64,000 bases of DNA from Nostoc foliaceum FACHB-393 (GTDB lineage: Bacteria; Cyanobacteriota; Cyanobacteriia; Cyanobacteriales; Nostocaceae), in contig NZ_JACJTD010000014.1 in the NCBI RefSeq assembly GCF_014698505.1, positions 62,001 through 126,000 on the forward strand, written 5' to 3'. The position numbers and the translations under genes were made by a program. The notes under the pieces are model-generated. The model saw only the letters and a program-made list of their open reading frames with translations, made no database searches and was not told the origin of the DNA. This document shows, in pieces, positions 38,061-46,709 of the stretch (within the stretch, counting starts at the first letter, position 1; each line of letters opens with the position of its first letter).

Positions 38061-38200
38061 TTTCTGTCACCAATGGCGGCATTTTTTATATATGTGCTAA
38101 GAAATACCACTTACAAATTTCTGCAACCATTGGTTGCAGTTTTTTAGATGGGTATAAAACATCTCCAGCCTATTTCTCGCACCATTGGTGCGAGTTTTTC
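38061..38200. promoter_or_regulatory. Three tandem hairpin/oligo-T units between cas3' and the WYL regulator
   Basis: Units start at 38061, 38118 and 38173 (spacing 57 and 55 bases). Each reads TTTCT, a stem around ACCATTGGT (ACCAATGGC in the first), then five or six T. Unit 2 pairs CTGCAACC with GGTTGCAG and unit 3 pairs CTCGCACC with GGTGCGAG: the outer stem bases differ but stay complementary. Unit 1 pairs with one mismatch and a G-U. In the plus direction each looks like a small intrinsic terminator. They lie in the divergent promoter region. Confidence 0.75.
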
Positions 38201-38301
38201 ACTTTGCTTAAAAACTGTCCGTAACTCGTTGTTATTCCCTATAATGCCATGCAAAATAGAAGTTGCCAAGATATAACCGCATAAAAATGTCCGTATAAAA
38301 T

Positions 38302-39168
38302 ATGAGTCGAAAAGGTCAATCTATTACACTGTCGATATCAGAACATGATAAAGCCGAACTAGAAGCGATCGCTCGTGAATTCGGTATGATGTGGGGAGAG
38401 GAGCCTAACATCTCTAAGTTAATTAAAGCGATCGCTCAACGTAAGTTACTCATCGGTAACAATAACGATTGGAAAGAACCACGCATCAGGGCATTACATA
38501 GATGTATCAATGCGTTGACAGACATCGGGCAAATTGAACAAGCCCAAGTCATTGCAAACTTACTTCTGGAACGCAGCGAACTATCATTACCGCTGCGAGG
38601 CGAAATTGAACGTTTCCTAGAGAATTTGCCTCCAGCTTGGCGTTTACAAATAGATAACTACATCTTGCGAAACCAACCATTTCAGCTTTCTTATCAAGAT
38701 GCAACCGGACGCTTATTAAACTTCACGGTTCGCCACGCCAAAGTTACACCCCACGAAAAGCGACAATATCTTGATTGCTGGTGCGAAGAGACAGAAGGAA
38801 ACTTTGATATCCCAGAACTGGTTCACAACTGGAGTTTACGATTAGACAGGATTACAGAAGCTGCTGTCATGCCAATTTCTGGTGAGTGGCGATTTAATTT
38901 GGCTGAGATTGAAGTGGAAATGCATCTATTTGCTGGTTTGGCTTTTGCCTATCAAGCTAAACCAGAAGACAATATCAATGAGTGGCTACCAGATAAAGCG
39001 CGAGTCCGGCGAGTTGTCAGGCGAGTATCGAGTACATTTTGGTTTAGCCGCGAAGTCATGCAGTATGCACCAGATTGTGTAGTGATATTACCAGAGAATG
39101 TGCGCGATCGCTTCAAACAAAAACTCCTCACCCTCTGCAATTTATACGATATCGAAACCAGGTCTTAA
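38302..39168 (+). CDS. WYL-domain transcriptional regulator of the CRISPR locus
   Basis: This 288-residue regulator has an N-terminal ribbon-helix-helix-like DNA-binding start (MSRKGQSITLSISEHDKAEL, EAIAREFG) and a WYL domain from about 120 (RNQPFQLSYQDATGRLLNF, KRQYLDCWCEETE, VHNWSLRLDRITEA). A C-terminal WCX-like extension carries many Arg (KARVRRVVRRVSSTFWFS). It is divergent from cas3'. In Synechocystis a WYL protein next to the type I-D locus (Sll7009) is known to lower CRISPR RNA levels, so a similar role is likely. Confidence 0.88.
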   Translation: MSRKGQSITLSISEHDKAELEAIAREFGMMWGEEPNISKLIKAIAQRKLLIGNNNDWKEPRIRALHRCINALTDIGQIEQAQVIANLLLERSELSLPLRGEIERFLENLPPAWRLQIDNYILRNQPFQLSYQDATGRLLNFTVRHAKVTPHEKRQYLDCWCEETEGNFDIPELVHNWSLRLDRITEAAVMPISGEWRFNLAEIEVEMHLFAGLAFAYQAKPEDNINEWLPDKARVRRVVRRVSSTFWFSREVMQYAPDCVVILPENVRDRFKQKLLTLCNLYDIETRS

Positions 39169-39862
39169 CTCTTTCCCTCTCCGAGTCGGAGAGGGACGGT
39201 TTTACGTAGTAAAACCAGGGAGAGGTCTTTTCATCCTTGACAAAAGTACACTTCCATAAGATGCACTCATGTAGCCGTTATTTGCGATCGCCTATAGTCA
39301 TCTAAAATACGTAAGTAAGACAAATGACGTAATAACAAGGTTTCCAGACATCAATTCTGAAAATTAAAGAAAAAAATAATTACTAATTGCCTAAAAAGTC
39401 CGGTTTTTTTGGCTTTGTGATGATAAATAAAAATAATAGCGTTGAATGTCATGCTTCCTTTCACGAAGGATTACTGAAATTCTTCGCTGCTTTCAGGATG
39501 ACTACTGAACATTAAACAACATCTGCCGCCAATCAGTTTTGTGCTGGGGATGTTTCTGCGCCACAAACCTGGAGATGCAGCTACATCAATGGGTTTCTAC
39601 CACAAAACTTGCTCTAGATGTATCTAAGTAACTATGCTGATAAAGTGTAAAGATGTCACGGTATCTGGGAGCAAATTTTAAAGCAATTGTAAAGGACTTG
39701 GTGCCATTTTGGCAGGTTTTTATCGGCAAGATGGGATATTAGTAGATTGTACAAATCTTTATTCTTATTCCCACACTAGTTACTATCTACCGATAACTGC
39801 TAAGTACAAGCAAATACCGACACAGATAAGTTTAAGTAATTTAATGAAGTAGGAAATAATAC
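39169..39862. other. Intergenic region between WYL regulator and APH-like gene
   Basis: Nearly 700 bases. A hairpin CCCTCTCC/GGAGAGGG (39175-39182 with 39188-39195) follows the WYL gene and probably ends it. A further inverted repeat GTTTTAC/GTAAAAC lies at 39199-39216. The rest is AT-rich. I looked for a small RiPP precursor ahead of the APH/HopA1 pair and saw no credible frame. Confidence 0.5.
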
Positions 39863-41104
39863 ATGGTATTATCACTGTCTTCTCATAACGTTATCCAGTA
39901 TCTGCAAGACGCGGGGCTGTGTAGCTCAGAAGATGACGCATCAGATAAATCTGAGTTGCCAGGAAGTAGTAAGAACAATTTCGATTTACTAGTGACTTTA
40001 GCAGATAATCGTAAACTGCTCATTAAACAAGAACGTAACGTTAAAAACAATGACGCAGCGCCTCATGAATTGTTTCAGGAGTGGCTATTTCATCAGTTGC
40101 TCCAGCAGTTTCCAGTTCTTGGCAATATTTCTGCGATCGCACCATTAGTAGTGCATTTTGACGAAGAAAATTCTATCCTCGTCCGCAACTACTTAAGTGA
40201 ATATCAGGAGCTTGCGACACTATACCACAATAATGATCTTTTTCCACAAGAAATTGCCACTGCGATCGGCACGACTTTGGCAGGACTGCATCGCGCAACC
40301 TACAACCGCCGAGAATATAAGGATTTTATGGCAACTGCTCCGCAAGGAGAGTTTCGCTATGGCTTTTACAATCCGGCGCAAGGGTTAGGGTCAATTGGGC
40401 CGGAGATTTTTGGAACGGTTCCCACAGATGCGCTGAAATTCTATCTACTCTACCAGCAATCGGAGAGTTTAGAATCTGCGATCGCTGATTTGGCATATGA
40501 ATGGAATCCTTGCTGCTTGACTCACAACGACCTGAAATTGAACAACATTTTGGTTCATTCCAGGTGGGAGAAACTAGACAATTGCCTAGTAAAACTAATT
40601 AATTGGGAAGCTTGTTCTTGGGGAGATCCAGCCTTTGATTTAGGAACTTTACTAGCAAGCTATTTAGGAATTTGGCTCAAGAGCCTTGTCGTAGACCCCA
40701 CCATTGAATTACAAGAATCTCTAAATCTAGCATTGACACCGTTGGAGAGTTTACAACCTTCAATTCTTGCCCTAATTAGGGCTTATCTAAATGCTTTCCC
40801 CATGATTTTGGAATACCGCAGTGACTTTATTGTGCGCATTATCCAGTTTGCAGGGCTGGCACTAATTCATCAAATTCAAGATATGATTACCTGCCAAAAA
40901 TATTTTAATAATGCTGACATTTGTATGCTCCAAGTGGCTAAAAGTTTACTCACTATGCCGCAGCAAGCTGTACTGACTATTTTCGGGATATCAGAATCAG
41001 AAATTCTGAATCCTGTAGCAAAAATTCATAAGCTTCCTCAACCTGTCAAAGAGCAGCAGTTACTTCGTATTTATTACGAAAAAACTCAGCTTCGCGGTTG
41101 TTAA
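39863..41104 (+). CDS. APH-like kinase paired with HopA1-family protein
   Basis: This 413-residue protein has the aminoglycoside phosphotransferase fold. The ATP-side Lys region is NRKLLIKQERN, the catalytic loop is CLTHNDLKLNNILVH (His-x-Asp...Asn), and the metal loop is KLINWEACSWGDPAFDLG. In most relatives the first residue of that loop is Asp (IDWE); here it is Asn, so phosphotransfer may be weak or altered. It stands 154 bases before a HopA1-family gene. In thioviridamide-type and class V lanthipeptide pathways an APH-like kinase and a HopA1-like lyase act together to dehydrate Ser/Thr. That role is likely but not shown here. Confidence 0.82.
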   Translation: MVLSLSSHNVIQYLQDAGLCSSEDDASDKSELPGSSKNNFDLLVTLADNRKLLIKQERNVKNNDAAPHELFQEWLFHQLLQQFPVLGNISAIAPLVVHFDEENSILVRNYLSEYQELATLYHNNDLFPQEIATAIGTTLAGLHRATYNRREYKDFMATAPQGEFRYGFYNPAQGLGSIGPEIFGTVPTDALKFYLLYQQSESLESAIADLAYEWNPCCLTHNDLKLNNILVHSRWEKLDNCLVKLINWEACSWGDPAFDLGTLLASYLGIWLKSLVVDPTIELQESLNLALTPLESLQPSILALIRAYLNAFPMILEYRSDFIVRIIQFAGLALIHQIQDMITCQKYFNNADICMLQVAKSLLTMPQQAVLTIFGISESEILNPVAKIHKLPQPVKEQQLLRIYYEKTQLRGC

Positions 41105-41113
41105 TGGCAGGGA

Positions 41114-41170
41114 GCAGAACAATTTAAAAGCCAGATTTTAACTGCAATTAGACATTTTGAATTGTTCTGC
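41114..41170. repeat. Inverted repeat between APH and HopA1 genes
   Basis: GCAGAACAATT (41114-41124) pairs perfectly with AATTGTTCTGC (41160-41170) around a 35-base spacer. It may be a partial terminator that sets the ratio of the two products, or a protein-binding site. Confidence 0.5.
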
Positions 41171-41258
41171 GTATTTTCCTATCATAATTTTCCGAGGATT
41201 TTTGCCCCAGAGGGGTTTCATAATTTTGGATTTTAAAATTTGAATTCTAAATGGATTA

Positions 41259-42347
41259 ATGCTAAATTACTCTACCAATCAACCGCTAACTTCTCTATCC
41301 GATATTGCTAAGAATATCCAAATTGAGTCAAATTTTTGTATTTATCATCCTAATTATCAACCCTTTGCTCTGCCGACTAAAGTAGCCGACAGATTTCAGC
41401 AAAACTCGGCAGATTTACAACAGAAGTATCTCACCTTATTACTACGCAACTTTCTTTATGGGATCTATTACAATGGCTCCCTACAAAGTACTTTAGCAGT
41501 CAATAGTGATAGTAGTAATTGCCCGCCAAAGCAGAATTTAACAGATAATTCCATTTTGGAGATTGATTGGGAATTTTACGAGCAATTGCACGCCAGTAAT
41601 CACGGCATAGGTTACTTTGACCCTCGATGGCAGGTGTTGCGGAAAGAACCTGATGGGACTATGGCGGTGACTAAAGGCGGTTTAACACTTTATGTTGAGC
41701 CAGACTGCCATCTAGAATCCAGTAAGAAATCTACCAAAGTGGGTGACATGGTAGCAATCTGGATGCCCAAAAATAGAATGCAAAATGGCTGTTACTTAGC
41801 AGTTAGTAATGTCGGACAGGAACGGCAAAGTAACCCCGATGCTGATTTGGGAGCAGGGCGAATTTACTTTAACTTTACGCCATCTGGTGCGATCGCTCTC
41901 ATGGAAAGCTTGACACTGCAATTGAATGCAGCCTCGATTCCCTTTTGCTTTCAGGTTCTCCACAATCCCAGTGCATACGGACGCTATGATTCGGGGCTAC
42001 TCTACTTTGAACTCCCTGACTATCCAGCAATCCGCACAATCCTTCAGGCTATTTATCCAGAAAATCAATCCTATTTCCAACCCGAAATTCCCTTGTTTAC
42101 TAAATTTTTAGCACCAGGATTAGGTTTAGCCGAGGAACCAACCCAAAAATTTGCGGCGCAAGAAAGTTTCGGGATGAACCGTTGCCAAATTGTCGCTAAT
42201 GCTTTGTTGGAAGCTTGGCAAAAAGGTAAAAATGCAATGGAGGAACGGATGAGGACGATTGACCAACACTTTGCACGACACCTAATAGATTTACAGCGTC
42301 CTTATCTTAATCCCAGTTCTAAAGATATATATAAGCCGTTAAATTGA
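41259..42347 (+). CDS. HopA1-family protein (putative phospho-Ser/Thr lyase)
   Basis: This 362-residue protein resembles the T3SS effector HopA1 family: LLLRNFLYGIYYNGS near the start, then FDPRWQVLRKEPDGTMAVTKGGLTLYVEPDCH, written here in part as GTMAVTKGGLTLYVEP, and RIYFNFTPSGAIALMESL. The family includes lyases that remove phosphate from phospho-Ser/Thr in RiPP pathways, working with an APH-like kinase such as the one upstream. The C-terminal part (SFGMNRCQIVANALLEAW) is also typical. No signal for secretion is visible and no type III secretion genes are nearby, so an effector role is unlikely. Confidence 0.85.
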   Translation: MLNYSTNQPLTSLSDIAKNIQIESNFCIYHPNYQPFALPTKVADRFQQNSADLQQKYLTLLLRNFLYGIYYNGSLQSTLAVNSDSSNCPPKQNLTDNSILEIDWEFYEQLHASNHGIGYFDPRWQVLRKEPDGTMAVTKGGLTLYVEPDCHLESSKKSTKVGDMVAIWMPKNRMQNGCYLAVSNVGQERQSNPDADLGAGRIYFNFTPSGAIALMESLTLQLNAASIPFCFQVLHNPSAYGRYDSGLLYFELPDYPAIRTILQAIYPENQSYFQPEIPLFTKFLAPGLGLAEEPTQKFAAQESFGMNRCQIVANALLEAWQKGKNAMEERMRTIDQHFARHLIDLQRPYLNPSSKDIYKPLN

Positions 42348-42354
42348 TGACGAG

Positions 42355-42386
42355 TGGGTAGTGGGGCAATACCGCCCCACTACCCA
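42355..42386. terminator. Bidirectional terminator
   Basis: TGGGTAGTGGGGC (42355-42367) and GCCCCACTACCCA (42374-42386) form a perfect 13-bp stem with loop AATACC, between the convergent HopA1 and exonuclease III genes. Confidence 0.85.
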
Positions 42387-42387
42387 T

Positions 42388-43170
42388 TCAAAATTCCACA
42401 ATTACCGGCGTATGGTCGCTGGGTTGGGTTAATTTCCTGGGCGCGACATCGATAATGCAACTTGTAGCACGCTCATAGAGGATAGGTGTGAGATAGTGAT
42501 GGTCAATCCGCCAACCTAAGTTGCGACGGAAGGCGGCGGCGCGATAATCCCACCAGCTATAATTTCCGCCTTCTGTATTGAATTTGCGAAAAGCATCAGC
42601 AAATCCCAATTTCAAAATATCGCGTAAGGCTTGGCGCTCTGTTTCTGTCGCCATAATGTGATTTTCTGTACTCACTTGCTCGTGAATATCTTTATCTTCC
42701 AGGGCGATATTGAAGTCTCCGCACACACAAATTGCAGATTCTGACAGTACCAACAATCGCAAATACTCGTGTAACGCTGTCAACCAGCGCAGTTTGTATT
42801 CGTATTTTTCAGTTCCTACCGCTGCACCATTGGGAACATATAAGTTAACAATCCGAACACCATCAATTACACCTGTAATCACCCGTTTCTGCTCATCCCA
42901 TTCGTGGTGTAAATCTGGCAAAATCGCCCTAAAACCGCTACTTACGTTTACGAGTGGCTGGCGGCTAATCAGGGCTACGCCGTTATAAGATTTTTGTCCT
43001 GACATATAAAGGTTATAGCCTAACTGCTCAAAAGGCGATCGCGGAAACTCAGCATCCATAACCTTGGTTTCTTGCAAGCAGAGAACATCAACAGGATTAT
43101 TAGTTAACCAATCAGTAACCTGTTCTAGACGAGTGCGAATTGAGTTGACGTTCCAAGTAGCGATTTTCAT
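42388..43170 (-). CDS. xth: Exodeoxyribonuclease III
   Basis: This 260-residue AP endonuclease/3'-exonuclease of base excision repair is full length. MKIATWNVNSIRTRLEQV, CLQETKV (metal Glu), VCGDFNIALEDKDIH (Asp/Asn), NYSWWDYRAAAFRRN, WRIDHHYLT and the final SDHTPVIVEF are the family motifs. It stands alone; the 455-base region upstream separates it from a divergent glycosyltransferase gene. Confidence 0.96.
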   Translation of the reverse strand: MKIATWNVNSIRTRLEQVTDWLTNNPVDVLCLQETKVMDAEFPRSPFEQLGYNLYMSGQKSYNGVALISRQPLVNVSSGFRAILPDLHHEWDEQKRVITGVIDGVRIVNLYVPNGAAVGTEKYEYKLRWLTALHEYLRLLVLSESAICVCGDFNIALEDKDIHEQVSTENHIMATETERQALRDILKLGFADAFRKFNTEGGNYSWWDYRAAAFRRNLGWRIDHHYLTPILYERATSCIIDVAPRKLTQPSDHTPVIVEF

Positions 43171-43625
43171 TAGTTATCAGAATTTTTTGAAAATTAATAA
43201 TTACAAATTATGTAATTATTGTACAATTACTTAATATTTAAAATTTCTTTTCTATTTCCCAATTACGTTTAAACAAAGCTTTAATGACTTGATCCCATTC
43301 AATATTTTAGTATTTTCAGCTACAAAATATTCAAATTTGTAAGTTACGCTACAAAATATTCTACTTCATTATGATCCCCAAGACAGATACAACAAGCAAT
43401 AGATTTGTTATAGGTTAGAAGTGTAGCTCAGGGTTGACTTTTACCGATAGTCCGTTAGATTTGTCGGCAGAAAATTTCCGGTCTGGTTAACCGTTATTGT
43501 GCTTTTAGTAGCCTGTTAGGTTAATTTAAATGTCAAAAGAGTAAGTACAAATGCTCTTTACTCATAAAATAATGATGCAACTCATTATATTGAGGACAAT
43601 TTCATAGACTGAACCAATAAAACTT
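43171..43625. other. Divergent intergenic region xth / glycosyltransferase
   Basis: This AT-rich 455-base region must hold the promoters of the leftward xth and rightward GT4 genes. No repeat, RNA or coding frame stands out. Confidence 0.4.
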
Positions 43626-44696
43626 ATGAAAATCGCTCAAGTTGCCCCCTTATGGGAAAGGGTTCCACCTCCTAATTATGGAGGAATAGAACTGGTAGTG
43701 AGTCGCTTGACTGATGAACTTGTTCGTCGCGGTCATGAGGTAACCTTATTTGCCTCTGGCGATTCTCAAACTTTGGCTCATTTAGAAGCAGTTTATCCAC
43801 GTGCATTGCGCTTAGATCCAAATGTCAAAGAGTATGCAGTGTATGAAATGCTGGAACTGAGTCAAGTTTACCAACGTGCTACCCAATTCGATATTATCCA
43901 TTCTCATGTAGGGATTTCGGCACTACCTTTAGCGAGTTTGATAACAACAACTTCTACAGTCCACACACTGCACAATAATTTTACAACGGATAACCGTCAC
44001 GCATTTAGCTACCACCAAAAACAACCATACATCAGCATTAGTAACTCGCAGCGTCAAATCGATCTCAATTATATTGACACGGTTTATAACGGAATTGAGC
44101 TGGCAGATTATCCATTCGTAGCCCAACCGTTAGAACCTCCATATTTGGTATTTTTAGGTCGTTTTTCGCCAGAGAAAGGGCCACAACATGCGATCGCTAT
44201 TGCTAAACAGACCGGTTGGCGCTTGAAGATGGCAGGAAAGGTTGATGTTCAAGACTCTAAGTTTTTTGAACAAGAGATTGCCCCTCTCATAGATGGTCAG
44301 CAAATTGAATATCTAGGCGAAATCAACCACGCCGAAAAGACTGAACTTCTAGGCAATGCTGCCATAACTCTCTTTCCCATTAGCTGGCAAGAACCTTTTG
44401 GGTTAGTAATGACTGAATCAATGGCAACTGGGACACCAGTGATTGCCATGAATTTCGGTTCCGTACCTGAAGTGATTGCCCACGGCAAAACAGGTTTTAT
44501 CTGCAAAAGCTATGCAGAAATGGCGGCAATGATTCCACTAGCTTTGGAACTCAATCGTCAAACCTGTCGAAAACATGTAGAAAACAATTTTAGTGTTAGC
44601 CAAATGGTTAACGGATATGAAGCTGTTTACAGACAAATTATTACAGACCGCATAGAATCGAATGGCCGCATTTATGCAGCTAACATCCAGTTTTAA
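43626..44696 (+). CDS. GT4 glycosyltransferase, paralogue 1
   Basis: This 356-residue GT-B fold enzyme has the N-terminal acceptor domain PLWERVPPPNYGGIELVVSR and the C-terminal nucleotide-sugar domain with LGRFSPEKG, KMAGKVD and EPFGLVMTESMATGTPVIA (the E-x7-E motif). The donor and acceptor are unknown. The gene at 56607-57695 on the other strand is a close paralogue that shares long blocks. A zinc-ribbon gene follows 54 bases downstream. Confidence 0.93.
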   Translation: MKIAQVAPLWERVPPPNYGGIELVVSRLTDELVRRGHEVTLFASGDSQTLAHLEAVYPRALRLDPNVKEYAVYEMLELSQVYQRATQFDIIHSHVGISALPLASLITTTSTVHTLHNNFTTDNRHAFSYHQKQPYISISNSQRQIDLNYIDTVYNGIELADYPFVAQPLEPPYLVFLGRFSPEKGPQHAIAIAKQTGWRLKMAGKVDVQDSKFFEQEIAPLIDGQQIEYLGEINHAEKTELLGNAAITLFPISWQEPFGLVMTESMATGTPVIAMNFGSVPEVIAHGKTGFICKSYAEMAAMIPLALELNRQTCRKHVENNFSVSQMVNGYEAVYRQIITDRIESNGRIYAANIQF

Positions 44697-44750
44697 TCAA
44701 CTGCTTTTTTTACTTAGTTTAAACAATAATTTTTTAAGGAGGACATTGGT

Positions 44751-44936
44751 ATGAGTACGAGAGCCAACACCTGCCCATGCTGCGGTGGTTCCCTCCTGCG
44801 TCATGCCCGTCATGGTGAACTGTATTGGTTTTGCCTGTCGTGCCGACTAGAAGTACCGCTATTAACTGTTACTCGCTTGCCTAATGCGGATACCCGGAAC
44901 ACTGGAGTGGTTCCCCAGCCAGCGGTGAATACATAG
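44751..44936 (+). CDS. Small zinc-ribbon protein
   Basis: This 61-residue protein has two Cys pairs, CPCCGG and FCLSCR, that can bind one zinc. The C-terminus (NADTRNTGVVPQPAVNT) is polar and probably disordered. A strong AAGGAGG box precedes the ATG. Function unknown; similar short zinc-ribbon proteins are common in cyanobacteria. Confidence 0.8.
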   Translation: MSTRANTCPCCGGSLLRHARHGELYWFCLSCRLEVPLLTVTRLPNADTRNTGVVPQPAVNT

Positions 44937-45033
44937 TTTTACAGCATTTTAGATTAATAAAAGCCTACTAGATAGATAGAAATCAAAACTGATTTTTTTA
45001 AACCTATCAACTAGCTTCAACTGGTAAAATCAG

Positions 45034-46083
45034 ATGGAGCTAATTGATAGGTTTAAAGCTTTGTTAGCAGCCTTACTTTATGGTCAAGAAGATTTACGCC
45101 TAGAGAAAGTTGCTGACCCCACTCCGGTAGCTGGCGAAGTTGTGATCCAAGTGGGGGCAGCAACAACTTGTGGTACAGATTTGAAAGTCTGGCGGCGTGG
45201 TGGTCATGCCAAAATGCTGATACCGCCGACGCTGTTTGGTCACGAAGGTGCTGGACGAATTGTTGCCTTGGGTGCAGGCGTTACAAATTGGCAAGTGGGC
45301 GATCGCATCGTCGCTAATAATTCCGCACCATGCATGAAGTGCTTTTTTTGTCAACGCCAAGAGTATTCATTATGTCCAAATTTGACCTGGAATAACGGGA
45401 CTTTTGCGGAATACCTGAAAATTCCTGCACCGATAGTAGAGCATAACTTGTTGCAGATTCCCGATGAGTTGCCGTGGGAATTGGCAGCGATGACAGAACC
45501 TTTAGCTTGTGTATTGCATGGTATAGCCCGTTCTAATATTAAGCCCAAAGATAAAGTCGTCGTTTTGGGAGATGGAGCAATTGGGTTGATGTTTGTGGCG
45601 GCATTGAGTGGGAAAGCTGAGGTATTGCTGTGGGGAGGTAATAAGTATAGGCTAGAAATTGGTCAGAAATTGGGTGCAGCCCAGACTTTTAATTATCATC
45701 AAATCCCAGATATTCCCAATGTGGTGAAAGAACTCACCCAAGGATGGGGCGCAGATGTAGTGATTGAAGCCACTGGTGTACCAAGTGTTTGGGAAACTGC
45801 GATCGCCTGCGCCCGTCCTGGTGCAACAGTCAACTTATTCGGTGGATGTCCACGGGATACCAGTATTACCGTCAATACAGAACAGCTACACTATAGCGAA
45901 CTTACCCTCAAAGGAGTGTTTCATAATACACCAGAGTATGTGCGGAAGGCGCTGGCTCTGATCGCTAGTCGCAAAATCCCCTTTGAGTTACTTATTAGTG
46001 AACACCGACCATTAAAAGATTTAGAACAGGTGTTTTGTGAGATGAAGGCGCGTCAAGTAATAAAGGTAGCGATGATTCCTTAG
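45034..46083 (+). CDS. Zinc-dependent alcohol dehydrogenase family protein
   Basis: This 349-residue medium-chain dehydrogenase has the catalytic zinc site CGTDLK and GHEGAGRIVALG, the structural-zinc Cys loop CMKCFFCQRQEYSLC, the second catalytic region EPLACVLHG, and the dinucleotide fold VVVLGDGAIGLMF. It is closest in style to sorbitol or threonine dehydrogenases. The substrate is unknown. It lies 97 bases after the zinc-ribbon gene and converges with the M24/cupin operon. Confidence 0.9.
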   Translation: MELIDRFKALLAALLYGQEDLRLEKVADPTPVAGEVVIQVGAATTCGTDLKVWRRGGHAKMLIPPTLFGHEGAGRIVALGAGVTNWQVGDRIVANNSAPCMKCFFCQRQEYSLCPNLTWNNGTFAEYLKIPAPIVEHNLLQIPDELPWELAAMTEPLACVLHGIARSNIKPKDKVVVLGDGAIGLMFVAALSGKAEVLLWGGNKYRLEIGQKLGAAQTFNYHQIPDIPNVVKELTQGWGADVVIEATGVPSVWETAIACARPGATVNLFGGCPRDTSITVNTEQLHYSELTLKGVFHNTPEYVRKALALIASRKIPFELLISEHRPLKDLEQVFCEMKARQVIKVAMIP

Positions 46084-46115
46084 TTTTGTGCGGAGTACAG
46101 CAGATACATAGCATA

Positions 46116-46505
46116 CTAACTCTTTGACATTCCAGCCAATGCAACACTATCGCCTGGCTTTGAAGGCCATCTGACAGTAAGAATAGTGCAATCGGACTCA
46201 GCAACCCACCAATGAGGCACACCTGCACACCAAAGAACATAATCACCTTCACAAGATAATAAAATTTCTCTATCTTCAAATTGCAGGCGAAATTGTCCAT
46301 GAATGAGAATTGAAAGAGTAGCGGCTTGGTTATTAACTGCCCAATCAGTTCTACTGTCACCTGCTTGGTGGATAGCCCATTTTACTTCTAGCATTTCCGT
46401 GGAACGCGGATCGTCTTCAGGGGTGATAAAGTGACCCATGAACCATCCCCAACGATTTTCACCTTCAACGACAGCGTTTCCATAAACAACTTTAGGCTGC
46501 ATCAC
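46116..46505 (-). CDS. Cupin-like protein of the M24 operon
   Basis: This 129-residue protein has a beta-barrel pattern (ATLSILIHGQFRLQFEDREI, YVLWCAGVPHWWVAESDCTI) typical of cupins, although the first metal motif is reduced. It opens with NRWGWFMGHF. Its start overlaps the previous frame by 14 bases, so it is the last gene of a three-gene operon with 46492 and 46710. Members of this cyanobacterial family are sometimes labelled signal peptidase I; no catalytic Ser/Lys is visible to support that. Confidence 0.75.
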   Translation of the reverse strand: MMQPKVVYGNAVVEGENRWGWFMGHFITPEDDPRSTEMLEVKWAIHQAGDSRTDWAVNNQAATLSILIHGQFRLQFEDREILLSCEGDYVLWCAGVPHWWVAESDCTILTVRWPSKPGDSVALAGMSKS

Positions 46506-46704
46506 TTAATCCCAAAGAAGGAACCAAAATTTGTCCGTTGTAACCCGCTTGGTTGTATTGTTCCAGGACATGAGTTGCAATACGTTTGCTTTCTCCTGAT
46601 GTAACCAAAATCTCCGCTTTCTCAAGCAAAGGCATCACCCGGCGTTCTAAAGTCCGAGTATCTAAAAATAAGATATGCTCAGTATCAGCCAAGCTAGAAG
46701 CCAA
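46492..46704 (-). CDS. Small hypothetical protein of the M24 operon
   Basis: This 70-residue frame (HILFLDTRTLERRVMPLLEK, AEILVTSGESKRIATHVLEQ, YNQAGYNGQILVPSLGLSDA) has the even composition of a real soluble protein. It begins with TTG 5 bases after the M24 stop and overlaps the cupin start by 14 bases. The frame remains open a little upstream into the M24 end, so the true start is uncertain. It is not recognised. Confidence 0.55.
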   Translation of the reverse strand: MASSLADTEHILFLDTRTLERRVMPLLEKAEILVTSGESKRIATHVLEQYNQAGYNGQILVPSLGLSDAA

Positions 46705-46709
46705 TTGTT

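Noticed and set aside
38061-38200. The three hairpin units looked at first like a short second CRISPR array (about 28-base repeats, similar spacing)
   Set aside because: The arms vary in sequence between units while staying complementary, the intervening sequences are AT-rich, and the repeat differs from the array next to cas2.
43193-43235. Possible NtcA-type site near ATGTAATTATTGTACAAT
   Set aside because: The spacing between GTA and TAC is 7, not 8, and the location relative to a -10 box is not convincing.
46116-46505. Label signal peptidase I for the cupin-like protein
   Set aside because: No transmembrane anchor and no Ser/Lys catalytic motif can be seen; the beta-barrel pattern fits a cupin.
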